Positions 18,824 through 27,520 of a stretch of 64,000 nt of DNA are shown here, piece by piece; position 1 is the first letter of the stretch; every line of letters starts with the position of its first letter. Below the pieces are notes generated by a model. That model was not told the origin of the DNA and ran no database searches. It saw only the letters and a program-made list of their open reading frames with translations. The translations under genes and the position numbers were made by a program. The DNA lies in contig NZ_SROX01000012.1 of NCBI RefSeq assembly GCF_013141915.1, forward strand, positions 1-64,000, in the 5' to 3' direction. The DNA comes from Cupriavidus necator (GTDB lineage: Bacteria; Pseudomonadota; Gammaproteobacteria; Burkholderiales; Burkholderiaceae).

Positions 18824-19429
18824 TCAGGCGTGCAGCGCCTGGTAGACGGCCGCGTTGGGGCCGGGATAGCCGCAGCCGGCCCATGCGGCCGGCAGCGCGT
18901 AGTAGCCCACGCTGGCGAGCTTGACCAGCACCACCGCGCCGGCATTGAGCGTGGCCAGGCGGCTGGCGCGCCAGCGCGCCAGGAAGGCCTGCACCTGCGC
19001 CGGCGTGGCGGCGCTCCATTCCGGGCGGATGCCGGTCAGCGCCCAGCGCAGCGGCATGGTGGCCAGCAGGCCGAACAGCTTGCGCAGCTCGGCCTGCGCG
19101 CCCGCGCCCATGGCGGCGCAGGTGGCGTCGATATTGCGCAGCGCGTCGTGCGCCAGCAAGGCCTGGCGCGGCGGCGGCGCCTCGGCCAGCTCCGTGACGA
19201 TGGCCGGCAGCAGCGCGCGGAACAGCGCCACGTCGTCCGGGCGCAGGAACGACAGGCCGGCCTGCGGTGCGGTTTCGGCAGACGAGCAGCCGGCCAGCGA
19301 CGGCACCAGCGCGGTACACGCCAGCGCGGCCGAAAAACCGAGGCCGACCTTGAGGAAGCCGCGCCGCGTCAGCGCGTGCAGCGCATCGGCATCGGCCGCC
19401 GCACGGCGGGGATGAGGGTTGGGGTGCAT
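18824..19429 (-). CDS. Tat-exported small subunit of a GMC dehydrogenase
   Basis: A 201-aa protein with a twin-arginine signal (TRRGFLKVGLGFSAALACT, then LAGCSS). The mature part, beginning around LSFLRPDDVALFRALLPAIV, resembles gluconate 2-dehydrogenase subunit 3 family proteins. These assist export or maturation of the FAD subunit. The start at 19429 has an AAGGAGA Shine-Dalgarno. It is the first gene of the pair with the GMC oxidase and is divergent from the AraC regulator at 19540. No cytochrome c subunit is adjacent. Confidence 0.82.
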   Translation of the reverse strand: MHPNPHPRRAAADADALHALTRRGFLKVGLGFSAALACTALVPSLAGCSSAETAPQAGLSFLRPDDVALFRALLPAIVTELAEAPPPRQALLAHDALRNIDATCAAMGAGAQAELRKLFGLLATMPLRWALTGIRPEWSAATPAQVQAFLARWRASRLATLNAGAVVLVKLASVGYYALPAAWAGCGYPGPNAAVYQALHA

Positions 19430-19539
19430 CGGGTCTCCTTGCGCCAGTCTCTTGTCTTCGTTCTGCTGTGCGGGCGGGCAGGCCCGCATTGACGCTCCCC
19501 GGAGTTTGGATAAAGATCGGTGCCCGGTCTTGATCCCGC

Positions 19540-20628
19540 ATGACAGGTGATTTGATGCCACGCGCCAACCCGTCCGATGGCGGTGCCGGTGGTATGCAGG
19601 ACGGCACAGAGACTGGCACCGTCTCGCTCGCCTACCTTCGCGCCGTGCTCGACCACGGCCAGCGCCTGGGCATTGCCCCGGCCGAGCAGCTGCGCGCCGT
19701 CGGCGTGCCGCCGGCGTTGCTCGACGCGGGCACGCAGGCACAGACCGCCACGCGCATTCCCGGTGCGGCTTACCTCGCGCTGCTCGACTGGCTGGAGCAG
19801 GCCACCGGCGATGCCGATGTCGGCCTGCGCGCCGGCGCCGCCTTCGCGCCGCGCCACTATGCCGAGATGGGCTACGTGGTGCTGACCACGCCCACCGTGC
19901 GCGACGCCATCGTGCAGGGCATCCGCTATGAAGTGCTGGCCAACGACATCGGCGCCACCCGCCTGATCGAAACCCCGCAGGCCGCATGCATGACCTGGGC
20001 GGCGCGGCATGGCCCGCTGTCGCGCCATGCGCACGAGCTGCATATGGCCACGTGGGTGGTGTTCGCGCGCTGGCTGATCGGCAACCAGCATGTGGCGACG
20101 CAAGTGGAGTTTCCCCACGCCGCGCCCGCCGATACCCGGCTGCATGCCGAGGTGTTCGGCTGCCCCGTGGTCTTCAACGCCGGGCGCCATGCCATGCATA
20201 TCGCACGCGCCTTGCTGGACCTGCCGTCGCTGCAGGCCGATGCCGGCATGCAGGCGCAGATGACGCGCATTGCCGATGCGCAGCTGCAGCAGATCGTGCC
20301 CGCGGGTGCCGACGCGCTGGCGCAGGCGCGTGCCTGCATCCGCGCGCGGCTGCCGCAGGGCGAGGTGCCGATCGCCGACGTCGCCGCGCACCTGGGCTTG
20401 CCGGTGCGTACGCTGCAGCGGCGGCTGCAGGCGCGGGGCATCAGTTATTCACAGCTTGTGGACAACGTCCGGCGCGCGCTGGCGCAGCAGTACCTTGCGG
20501 AACCGGGCACCAGCCTGGCGCAGTGCGCGCTGCGGCTGGGCTATTCCGAGCAGAGCGCGTTCACCCACGCGTTCAAGCGCTGGACCGGTGAAACGCCGCA
20601 CGGCTGGCGCAAGGGTCGAGCCGCCTAG
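19540..20628 (+). CDS. AraC-family transcriptional regulator
   Basis: A 362-aa OruR/ArgR-like AraC regulator with an N-terminal Arabinose_bd-type domain (about residues 35-220) and two C-terminal HTH motifs (IADVAAHLGLPVRTLQRRLQ; LRLGYSEQSAFTHAFKRW). The ATG at 19540 is used; a second ATG at 19555 has a better AGGTGA Shine-Dalgarno 4 nt upstream and may be the true start. It lies between, and divergent from, the GMC operon and ahead of the monooxygenase operon, so it is the natural candidate activator of one or both. Such regulators often sense fatty or aromatic compounds. Confidence 0.88.
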   Translation: MTGDLMPRANPSDGGAGGMQDGTETGTVSLAYLRAVLDHGQRLGIAPAEQLRAVGVPPALLDAGTQAQTATRIPGAAYLALLDWLEQATGDADVGLRAGAAFAPRHYAEMGYVVLTTPTVRDAIVQGIRYEVLANDIGATRLIETPQAACMTWAARHGPLSRHAHELHMATWVVFARWLIGNQHVATQVEFPHAAPADTRLHAEVFGCPVVFNAGRHAMHIARALLDLPSLQADAGMQAQMTRIADAQLQQIVPAGADALAQARACIRARLPQGEVPIADVAAHLGLPVRTLQRRLQARGISYSQLVDNVRRALAQQYLAEPGTSLAQCALRLGYSEQSAFTHAFKRWTGETPHGWRKGRAA

Positions 20629-20806
20629 CGCCGCGTTGTTGCAAGCGCGCCTTCGCAACACGCGACGCCACAAAAAATTCCTGGAGTTTCAAACGCACCG
20701 CGCCCTGCCATGCCGCAAGGGCGTAGCCGCCGCTTATGCCCGTTTCATGTGCGCCGGAAGCCGCTGGAAATCCCCAAAAATTAGAACCATCCTTCGACTC
20801 ACGGCA

Positions 20807-20835
20807 TTGACCGCCCGGCGCGCGCTTCCTACGAT
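20807..20835 (+). promoter_or_regulatory. Putative sigma70 promoter of the monooxygenase operon
   Basis: TTGACC (20807-20812), a 17-bp spacer, and TACGAT (20830-20835) lie 51 nt before the monooxygenase ATG. Spacing is ideal, and the match is moderate at both boxes. Confidence 0.42.
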
Positions 20836-20885
20836 GACATCCATCAATGTCACAATAAACACTGTCGATACGGTGAGGAGCGCGC

Positions 20886-22457
20886 ATGCATGCACCCGCG
20901 GAGTTGCCGCAACAGGCCCCCCCTGCCCCTGAGCACACCGACATTGCCATCATCGGCAGCGGCTTTGCCGGCCTGGGCATGGCGATCCGGCTGCGCGAGC
21001 GCGGCGAGCACGATTTCCTGGTCTTCGAGCAGGCCGGCGCGGTCGGCGGCACCTGGCGCGACAACCACTACCCGGGCTGCGCCTGCGATGTGCAGTCGCA
21101 CCTGTATTCCTTTTCCTTCGCGCCCAACCCGGACTGGTCGCGCATGTTCTCCACCCAGCCGGAAATCCGCGCCTACCTGGAGGACTGCACCGACCGCTTC
21201 GGCCTGCGCCCGCACCTGCGTCTGCACCATGCGCTGCGCCACGCCGCCTGGGACGAGTCCGCGCAGCTGTGGCGGCTGCGGATGGCCGACGGCAAGGTGG
21301 TGCGGGCGCGCGTGCTGGTGTCGGGCATGGGCGGGCTGAGCCGGCCGTCGTATCCGGATATCCCGGGACTGGATGCGTTCGCGGGCGAGTGCTTTCACTC
21401 GCAGCACTGGAACCACGCCTATGCGCTCGCCGGCAAGCGCGTGGCCGTGATCGGCACCGGCGCCAGCGCGATCCAGTTCGTGCCGCAGATCGCCCCGCAG
21501 GTGGCGCAGCTGGACCTGTACCAGCGCACCCCGCCGTGGATCATGCCCAAGCCCGACCGCGAGGTCAGCGCCGCCGAGCGCTGGCTGTTCCGCCGGCTGC
21601 CGGTCACGCAGACGCTGGTGCGCACCGGCATCTACTGGATGCTGGAGTCGCGCGTGCTGGGCTTCGTGCTGCATCCGAAGATCATGAAGGTGGTCGAGCG
21701 CGTCGCGCGCCGCCACCTGGCGCGGCAGGTGCGCGACCCCGCGCTGCGCGCGACGCTGACGCCGGACTACACCATCGGCTGCAAGCGCGTGCTGATCTCC
21801 AACGACTACTACCCGGCGCTGACGCGCGACAACGTCGACGTGATCACGACCGGCATCGCACGCGTCGAGCGCGACGCGGTGGTGCTGCGCGACGGCACGC
21901 GCCGGCCGGCGGACTGCATCATCCTGGGCACCGGCTTCCACGCCACCGACCCGCTGCCGCGCGGCGTGATCTCGGGGATCGGCGGCGTGGACCTGGTCGA
22001 CGCGTGGCGCGACGGCGCGCAGGCCTACCTGGGCACCACGGTCTCGGGCTTTCCCAACCTGTTCTTCGTGGTCGGCCCCAACACCGGCCTGGGCCACAGC
22101 TCGATGGTGTTCATGATCGAGTCGCAGGTGGCCTATATCGCCGACGCGCTGCGCCAGATGCGCCGCGAAGGCGTGCAGGCGGTGGACGTGCGCGAGCCGG
22201 TGCAGCGCCGCTTCAACGAACGGCTGCAGGCCCGGCTGGGCCATGCGATCTGGTCCGCCGGCGGCTGCGCCAGCTGGTACATCGACCCGCGCAGCGGCCG
22301 CAACACCACGCTGTGGCCGGGCTTCACCTGGCAGTTCCGCCGCGCCACGGCCAGCTTCCGCATGACCGACTACGACCTGTACCCGGTGCGGCGCGCGGTG
22401 CCGGACGAGGCCGCGATGCCGCCGTCTGCCGACATCGCCAGCGCCGCGGGTGCGTGA
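20886..22457 (+). CDS. Flavin-containing monooxygenase (Baeyer-Villiger / AlmA-like)
   Basis: A 523-aa FAD/NADPH monooxygenase. The FAD Rossmann motif GSGFAGLG is at about residues 22-29. The fingerprint FxGxxxHxxxW is present at about residues 165-175 (FAGECFHSQHW), marking the Baeyer-Villiger/FMO class, and the NADPH motif GTGASA follows at about 196. The start has GGTGAGGAG upstream. It leads a five-gene operon with SDR, hydrolase, metal-dependent hydrolase and rubredoxin. The order resembles mymA-like and long-chain alkane/ketone clusters, so oxygenation of a lipophilic ketone or alkane is likely. The exact substrate cannot be read from sequence. Confidence 0.9.
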   Translation: MHAPAELPQQAPPAPEHTDIAIIGSGFAGLGMAIRLRERGEHDFLVFEQAGAVGGTWRDNHYPGCACDVQSHLYSFSFAPNPDWSRMFSTQPEIRAYLEDCTDRFGLRPHLRLHHALRHAAWDESAQLWRLRMADGKVVRARVLVSGMGGLSRPSYPDIPGLDAFAGECFHSQHWNHAYALAGKRVAVIGTGASAIQFVPQIAPQVAQLDLYQRTPPWIMPKPDREVSAAERWLFRRLPVTQTLVRTGIYWMLESRVLGFVLHPKIMKVVERVARRHLARQVRDPALRATLTPDYTIGCKRVLISNDYYPALTRDNVDVITTGIARVERDAVVLRDGTRRPADCIILGTGFHATDPLPRGVISGIGGVDLVDAWRDGAQAYLGTTVSGFPNLFFVVGPNTGLGHSSMVFMIESQVAYIADALRQMRREGVQAVDVREPVQRRFNERLQARLGHAIWSAGGCASWYIDPRSGRNTTLWPGFTWQFRRATASFRMTDYDLYPVRRAVPDEAAMPPSADIASAAGA

Positions 22458-22521
22458 CGCACCGGATATTTCCCCTGATTCCGCCCAGAAGAACGACACA
22501 CACACCGGAAGGAGACCGGAC

Positions 22522-23412
22522 ATGAAGGACTTCCGCAACAAGGTTGCCGCGATCACCGGCGCCGGCTCGGGCATCGGCCGCGCACTGGCGCTGGCGCTGG
22601 CCCGCGAGGGCTGCCAGCTGGCATTGTCGGACCGCAACGAGGCCGGGCTGGCGCAGACCGCGGCGCAGGCCATGGCCGCGGCGCCGCATGCCCGCATCAC
22701 GCAGCACACCGTCGACGTGGCCGACCGCGCCGCGGTCCATGCGTGGGCCGCCGCCGCGGCTGAGGCGCACGGCCGCGTCAACCTGATCTTCAACAACGCC
22801 GGCGTGGCGCTGTCCAGCACCGTCGAGGGCATGAGCTACGACGACCTGGAATGGATCATCGGCATCAACTTCTGGGGCGTGGTGTACGGCACCAAGGCCT
22901 TCCTGCCTTACCTGAAGGCCAGCGGCGACGGCCACGTGGTCAATACCTCGAGCATCTTCGGCATCTTTGCCCAGCCCGGCATGGGCGCCTACAACGCCAG
23001 CAAGTACGCGGTGCGCGGCTTTACCGAATCGCTGCGGCAGGAACTGGACCTGATGGACTGCGGCGTGTCGGCCACCACCGTGCACCCCGGCGGCATCAAG
23101 ACCAATATCGCGCAGGCCAGCCGCGTGTCGGCCAGCGTCAACGGCTTCCTGGTGCGCGATGCGCAGCACGGCAAGGACGAGTTCGAGAAATTCTTCATCA
23201 CCTCGCCCGACAAGGCCGCGCGCGTGATCCTGGAGGGCGTGCGGCGCAACCGCCGGCGTGTGCTGATCGGGCCCGACGCCTACGCCGCCGACGCCATGGC
23301 GCGGCTGCTGCCCGCCGCCTACCAGTCGCTGGTGGTGCGCGAGACGCGCCGCAAGCGCACTCTCGGCAACGTGGTGGCGCCCGCTCCGGTGCGCCAGGGA
23401 GAGCGCCCGTGA
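22522..23412 (+). CDS. Short-chain dehydrogenase/reductase
   Basis: A 296-aa classical SDR. The cofactor motif TGAGSGIG lies at residues 12-19, NNAG at about 90, and the catalytic Ser (NTSS) and YNASK (Tyr157/Lys161) are intact. A C-terminal extension of about 40 residues is typical of SDRs beside FMO genes. The ATG at 22522 follows a GGAAGGAG Shine-Dalgarno, 64 nt after the monooxygenase stop. It probably interconverts an alcohol and the ketone or aldehyde used by the monooxygenase. Its stop overlaps the next start (GTGA). Confidence 0.92.
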   Translation: MKDFRNKVAAITGAGSGIGRALALALAREGCQLALSDRNEAGLAQTAAQAMAAAPHARITQHTVDVADRAAVHAWAAAAAEAHGRVNLIFNNAGVALSSTVEGMSYDDLEWIIGINFWGVVYGTKAFLPYLKASGDGHVVNTSSIFGIFAQPGMGAYNASKYAVRGFTESLRQELDLMDCGVSATTVHPGGIKTNIAQASRVSASVNGFLVRDAQHGKDEFEKFFITSPDKAARVILEGVRRNRRRVLIGPDAYAADAMARLLPAAYQSLVVRETRRKRTLGNVVAPAPVRQGERP

Positions 23413-24368
23413 ACCGCGTGGCGATGGAAGCCGACGCGGCGCTGCTGGCGCCGCCGGGCGTGCTGACGCGCTGGTTCGGGCAGGGCCGCATGGGCCTGTT
23501 CAGCCTGTCGCGCGCCACGCTGGCGCAGCGCCATGCGCTGCCGGCGTCGCGCTGGGTGCGCGTGCTCGATGCGATGGTCCACTACACCGACGAAGGGCCC
23601 GCCGACGGCGAGACGCTGGTGCTGATCCACGGCTTCGGCGCGTCGCTGCATACGTGGCAGGGCATCGTGCCGGCGCTGGCGCAACGCTATCGCGTGCTGC
23701 GTCTGGACCTGGCTCCGTTCGGTCTGACCGGGCCGCTGCGCGACGCGCGCGGGCGCATCGAGACCATGGACGTGCACCGCTACCGCGACTTCATCGATGC
23801 CTTCCTGGCGGCGGTCAACGTGCGCCGCGCCAGCGTGATCGGCAATTCGCTGGGCGGGCTGATCGCGTGGGACCTTGCGGTGCGGCGGCCCGGTGCGGTC
23901 GACAAGCTGGTGCTGATCGATGCCGCGGGTTTCCCGATGAAGCTGCCGGTCTACATCGACCTGTTCCGCCATGCGCCGGTGCGCTGGTCGGCGCCGTGGC
24001 TGCTGCCCGAATTCATCATCCGCGCCGCCACCCGCGACGTCTACGGCGACGCCTCGCGCGTGCCGGAAGCCACCTTCCGCCGCTACGTGGACTTCTTCTA
24101 CGCCGAGGGCAGCCGAGAGGCCGTCGGCAAGATGGTGCCGAAGCTCGACTTTGCCCAGCTCGACACCCACCTGCTCGGCAGCGTGCGCGCGCCCACGCTG
24201 GTGCTGTGGGGCGAGCGCGACCGCTGGATCCCGCCCGCGCACGCGCAGGCCTTCGCCGCGCGCATCCCGGGCGCGCAGCTGCGCCGCTACGCGGGGCTGG
24301 GCCACGTGCCGATGGAAGAAGACCCGCAACGCGTGGCCGCGGACCTGCTGTCCTTTTTTGCCAACTGA
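23409..24368 (+). CDS. Alpha/beta hydrolase
   Basis: A 319-aa alpha/beta-fold hydrolase with oxyanion motif LIHGFG, nucleophile elbow GNSLGG (Ser147), acid in WGERD and His in LGHVPME. It starts at GTG 23409, overlapping the SDR stop as GTGA with a GGGAGAG upstream. In this operon it would hydrolyse the ester or lactone made by the Baeyer-Villiger step, which is inference from the neighbours. Confidence 0.9.
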   Translation: MNRVAMEADAALLAPPGVLTRWFGQGRMGLFSLSRATLAQRHALPASRWVRVLDAMVHYTDEGPADGETLVLIHGFGASLHTWQGIVPALAQRYRVLRLDLAPFGLTGPLRDARGRIETMDVHRYRDFIDAFLAAVNVRRASVIGNSLGGLIAWDLAVRRPGAVDKLVLIDAAGFPMKLPVYIDLFRHAPVRWSAPWLLPEFIIRAATRDVYGDASRVPEATFRRYVDFFYAEGSREAVGKMVPKLDFAQLDTHLLGSVRAPTLVLWGERDRWIPPAHAQAFAARIPGAQLRRYAGLGHVPMEEDPQRVAADLLSFFAN

Positions 24369-24378
24369 GGAGACCGTC

Positions 24379-25254
24379 ATGATGCCAGTCCGCCGCGACG
24401 TGCATCCCCACCTGCCGCCGGAGCGCATCAGCGACTGGCACGAGCGGGGCCGCCACGTCACCCATTTCCTCAACACGCTGTCGATCTTCTTCCCGGCCGG
24501 CGAGCGCTTCTTCATGGACAGCGTGCGCAACTACCGCGACCAGGTGAAGGATCCCGAACTGAGCCGCGCCATCGCCGGCTTTATCGGCCAGGAGGCGATG
24601 CACACGCGCGAGCACATCCTCTACAACCGGCTGATGGAAGACGCCGGCCTGCCCGCCGCGGCGCTGGACCGCGCGGTATGGAAGCTGCTGGACCTGCTGC
24701 GCAAGATCCTGCCCCACTCGTGGCAGCTGGCCCATACCATCGCGCTGGAGCATTACACGGCCATGCTGGCCGACGGCGTGCTCAAGGATGCGCGCCACCT
24801 GGGCGCGAACTCGCAGGCCGGCTACCGGCAGGTGTGGACCTGGCACGCGCTGGAGGAAACCGAGCACAAGGCGGTCGCCTACGACGTCTGGAACACCGTG
24901 ATGAAGCCGGGGCCGTACCGCTACTTCGTGCGCACCTTCACCATGCTGACCACCACGGTGACGTTCTGGGCGATGGTGTTCGTGTTCCATCTCGCGCTGG
25001 TGATGGGCGACAAGGGCTGCCGCAACAAGCTGCGCGGGTTTGGCAGCGCGCTGCGCTTCCTGTGGGTCTCGCCCGGCGCGCTGCCGCGCATGATTCCCGA
25101 GTGGCTCAGCTACTTCCGCCCCGGCTTCCATCCGTGGGACGACGACAACCGCGCCGAGCTGGCCCGTATAGAGCCGCTGGTTCGCGAGATCGAAGACACC
25201 GCGCGCGCCGCCGGCGTCTCCACCCGTGCCCCGTCGTTGCGGGGGACGGCATGA
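24379..25254 (+). CDS. Predicted metal-dependent hydrolase (PF10118 type)
   Basis: A 291-aa protein of the uncharacterised metal-dependent hydrolase family, with the hallmark helical motifs FFPAGERFFMDSVR, FIGQEAMHTREH and HALEETEHKAVAYDVW. These place His/Glu residues like a di-iron or ferritin-like four-helix bundle. Two hydrophobic helices around residues 190-215 suggest membrane association. The ATG at 24379 is preceded by TGAGGAGA and lies 10 nt after the hydrolase stop; the stop overlaps the rubredoxin start (ATGA). Adjacent rubredoxin supports a redox-active iron site. Confidence 0.85.
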   Translation: MMPVRRDVHPHLPPERISDWHERGRHVTHFLNTLSIFFPAGERFFMDSVRNYRDQVKDPELSRAIAGFIGQEAMHTREHILYNRLMEDAGLPAAALDRAVWKLLDLLRKILPHSWQLAHTIALEHYTAMLADGVLKDARHLGANSQAGYRQVWTWHALEETEHKAVAYDVWNTVMKPGPYRYFVRTFTMLTTTVTFWAMVFVFHLALVMGDKGCRNKLRGFGSALRFLWVSPGALPRMIPEWLSYFRPGFHPWDDDNRAELARIEPLVREIEDTARAAGVSTRAPSLRGTA

Positions 25255-25415
25255 CCATCTGGCAGTGCCAAATCTGTGGGTTCGTCTATGAAGAAGCGCT
25301 CGGCATGCCCGAGCACGGCATCGCGCCCGGCACACCGTGGGGCGCGGTCCCGCCGGAATGGCGCTGCCCGGACTGCGGCATGGCGAAAGCGGATTTCGAC
25401 ATGGTTGCGGTTTAG
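25251..25415 (+). CDS. Rubredoxin
   Basis: A 54-aa rubredoxin with a single Fe(SCys)4 site: Cys6/Cys9 (CQICG) and Cys39/Cys42 (CPDCG), matching classical rubredoxin spacing. The start codon overlaps the upstream stop (ATGA), so it is translated in step with the PF10118 protein and is its likely electron donor. It is the last gene of the monooxygenase operon and is followed by a palindrome. Confidence 0.93.
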   Translation: MTIWQCQICGFVYEEALGMPEHGIAPGTPWGAVPPEWRCPDCGMAKADFDMVAV

Positions 25416-25468
25416 GCGCGGGGGTGAGGCTGGCGAGAGCTGAGGGATTTAGCAAACCGCCGGCGTAA

Positions 25469-25498
25469 CTCCCCTCTCCCGCTTGCGGGAGAGGGGAG
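25469..25498. repeat. REP-like palindrome (CCCCTCTCCCGC family)
   Basis: A perfect 14-bp inverted repeat with a TT loop. The same core occurs at 28536-28590 and 36813-36842, and half of it near 11037. It lies between convergent genes and may act as a transcript end. Confidence 0.7.
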
Positions 25499-25513
25499 CA
25501 AACCCGTGGCACG

Positions 25514-26350
25514 CTAGGGCTTTGTGGGCCCGCCACCCTCCTCATCATGCAAATGCTCGATGATCGCCGCCACCCTGTCCCCCAGGTACTTGTTGGCCGA
25601 GATCTCCAGCGCCCGCATCATCTCTGTCTCCGCCATCACCAGTGCCAGCGGGCGGATGCGCCACAGGATGTCGACCAGCCGCGGCACGTCCTGCGGTGGC
25701 GGCAGCTTGCCTTCGCCGAAGCGGTCCAGCTCGCGCACCACGGTGGCGACAATCTGGTCCGAGACCGCCTGGAAATGCGCGCGCGACTGCGCGATGATCT
25801 CCAGCACGTCTTCCAGCGCAAAGCCCGCATGGGCGATCTCCGCGCCCGCGGCGAGGGCGCGCGGGCTGCGTGCCAGGTAGCCCAGGCCATCCGGTTCCAG
25901 CAGCCCCAGCGAAATCGCCTTGGCCAGCGCCGGGCGCGAGATCGCGCGGCCGAACAGACGCGCCAGCGCGAGGTAGGAGTAGTGCCGCGGGGTCTCGTTG
26001 GTCCACGGGCTGCTGATGGCCGTCTCCAGCCCCAGGATCGAGCGCAGGTCGTGCCCTTCGACGATGGCCTTGAGCAGCTCGGTGATATTGGCCAGCGTGT
26101 AGCCGCGCGCCAGCAGGTGGTGGATCAGCTTGAGCCGCCCCAGGTGCACCTGCGTGTAGATGCCCACGCGCCCGCGCCGCTGCGGCGGGTCGATCAGGCC
26201 GCGGTCCTGGTACGAGCGCACGTTGCGCACCGTGGTGCCGGCCACGCGCGCCAGTTCGTCGATGGTGTATTCCGGCGCGGGCGGCGGTCCGGATGTGGCG
26301 GACGCCGTACGGGTCGGGGACGAGGATGGGCGGCGCCGGGTCAGTGTCAT
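25514..26350 (-). CDS. MerR-family transcriptional regulator
   Basis: A 278-aa regulator. After a Ser/Pro/Arg-rich N-terminal tail of about 30 residues, the MerR winged helix runs from YTIDELARVAGTTVRNVRSY through the wing (GIYTQVHLGRL). The C-terminal 180 residues are helical, without the Cys pairs of metal sensors. The ATG at 26350 begins MTLTRRRPSS; no better start is seen. It is divergent from the LysR gene at 26445. The effector is unknown. Confidence 0.85.
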   Translation of the reverse strand: MTLTRRRPSSSPTRTASATSGPPPAPEYTIDELARVAGTTVRNVRSYQDRGLIDPPQRRGRVGIYTQVHLGRLKLIHHLLARGYTLANITELLKAIVEGHDLRSILGLETAISSPWTNETPRHYSYLALARLFGRAISRPALAKAISLGLLEPDGLGYLARSPRALAAGAEIAHAGFALEDVLEIIAQSRAHFQAVSDQIVATVVRELDRFGEGKLPPPQDVPRLVDILWRIRPLALVMAETEMMRALEISANKYLGDRVAAIIEHLHDEEGGGPTKP

Positions 26351-26444
26351 GCGAAAAATTCTAACCGACGAACGCGGCAGGCAAAGTCGCCGCAGGTTTT
26401 GCCGATAATGCAGGCATTGCCCCCACCGCGACCGTCCGCTTCCC

Positions 26445-27401
26445 ATGCATATCCGCTGGCTCGAAGACTTCGTCTGCCTGGCCCAGGCCGGCAGCCTCGC
26501 GCGCGCCGCTGAACTGCGCAACGTGACCCCGCCCGCCTTTGGCCGGCGCATGCAGGCGCTTGAGGTCTGGGCCGGCGCCCCGCTGATCGACCGCAGCGCG
26601 TTCCCGGTGCGGCTGACCGCCGAAGGGCGCCAGTTCCTGGAAGCCGCGCAGAGCGCGCTGCGCACGCTCGAGGACACCCGCCTGGCGCTGCGCGCCGCGC
26701 ACCGCGCCGACGCCAGCACCATCAGCATTGCCACCGGCAAGACGCTGGCGCGCTCGATGGTGCCGGCGTGGCTGGCGGGCTTGCGCGAGGCGCTGCGCCA
26801 TGACCCCGCCGCGGCTGGCTTCCGCACCCGCCTGTCGACCTTCCCGATGCACGACGCGCTGGCGATGTTCGCCGAGGGCGATGCCGATTTCCTGCTGTGC
26901 TACAGCCCGCCCGACCTGCCGGTGATGCTGGACGACGCGCGCTACCAGTTCCACCTGGCCGGCGTGGAGCGGCTGGTGTGCGTCAGCGCCGCCGATGCGC
27001 GCGGCGCGCCGCTGCACCGGCTGGGAACGGGAAAGGTCACGGGCAAGACCGCGGCCAGGCCGGTGCCGATGATCGCCTACGCCGAGACCCTGACGCTGGG
27101 CCGCATGGTCAACCAGGAGATCGCGCGCCGCAAGCTGGCGCCGCGGCTGGACGTGATCGCGGTCAGCGACTTTGCCGAGTCCGTGCACGAGATGGTGCGC
27201 CAGCGCATGGGCCTGGCCTGGCTGCCCGCGCGGCTGATTGCCGACGACCTGCGCGACGGCCGGCTGGTGCGCGCCATCGCCGCCGCGCGCGAGGACGATG
27301 GCGGCGACCTGGCGCTCGATATCCGCCTGTACCGCCCGCGCGCGCCGATGCGGCCGCTGGCCGAGGCCTTCTGGCAGGCGGCGCTGCAGTCACCACGCTG
27401 A
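26445..27401 (+). CDS. LysR-family transcriptional regulator
   Basis: A 318-aa LysR regulator: HTH at residues about 3-60 (MHIRWLEDFVCLAQAGSLARAAE) and an effector domain from about 90. It precedes a Bug-type receptor and a deacylase in the same direction and may control them. The upstream 94 nt are shared with the divergent MerR gene. Its family fit (start MHIRWLEDF) is typical of a Burkholderiales subgroup. Confidence 0.9.
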   Translation: MHIRWLEDFVCLAQAGSLARAAELRNVTPPAFGRRMQALEVWAGAPLIDRSAFPVRLTAEGRQFLEAAQSALRTLEDTRLALRAAHRADASTISIATGKTLARSMVPAWLAGLREALRHDPAAAGFRTRLSTFPMHDALAMFAEGDADFLLCYSPPDLPVMLDDARYQFHLAGVERLVCVSAADARGAPLHRLGTGKVTGKTAARPVPMIAYAETLTLGRMVNQEIARRKLAPRLDVIAVSDFAESVHEMVRQRMGLAWLPARLIADDLRDGRLVRAIAAAREDDGGDLALDIRLYRPRAPMRPLAEAFWQAALQSPR

Positions 27402-27520
27402 ACCGCGCCGGCGCCCCTTGCCGAATTGGCAACCGCAGTTGCCAAAGCCGCACGTCGGCCCCGGTTCCGCGCTTCTACCATCGGTCCACAACCATTATTC
27501 CGGGACCCAGAGCCAAGACC

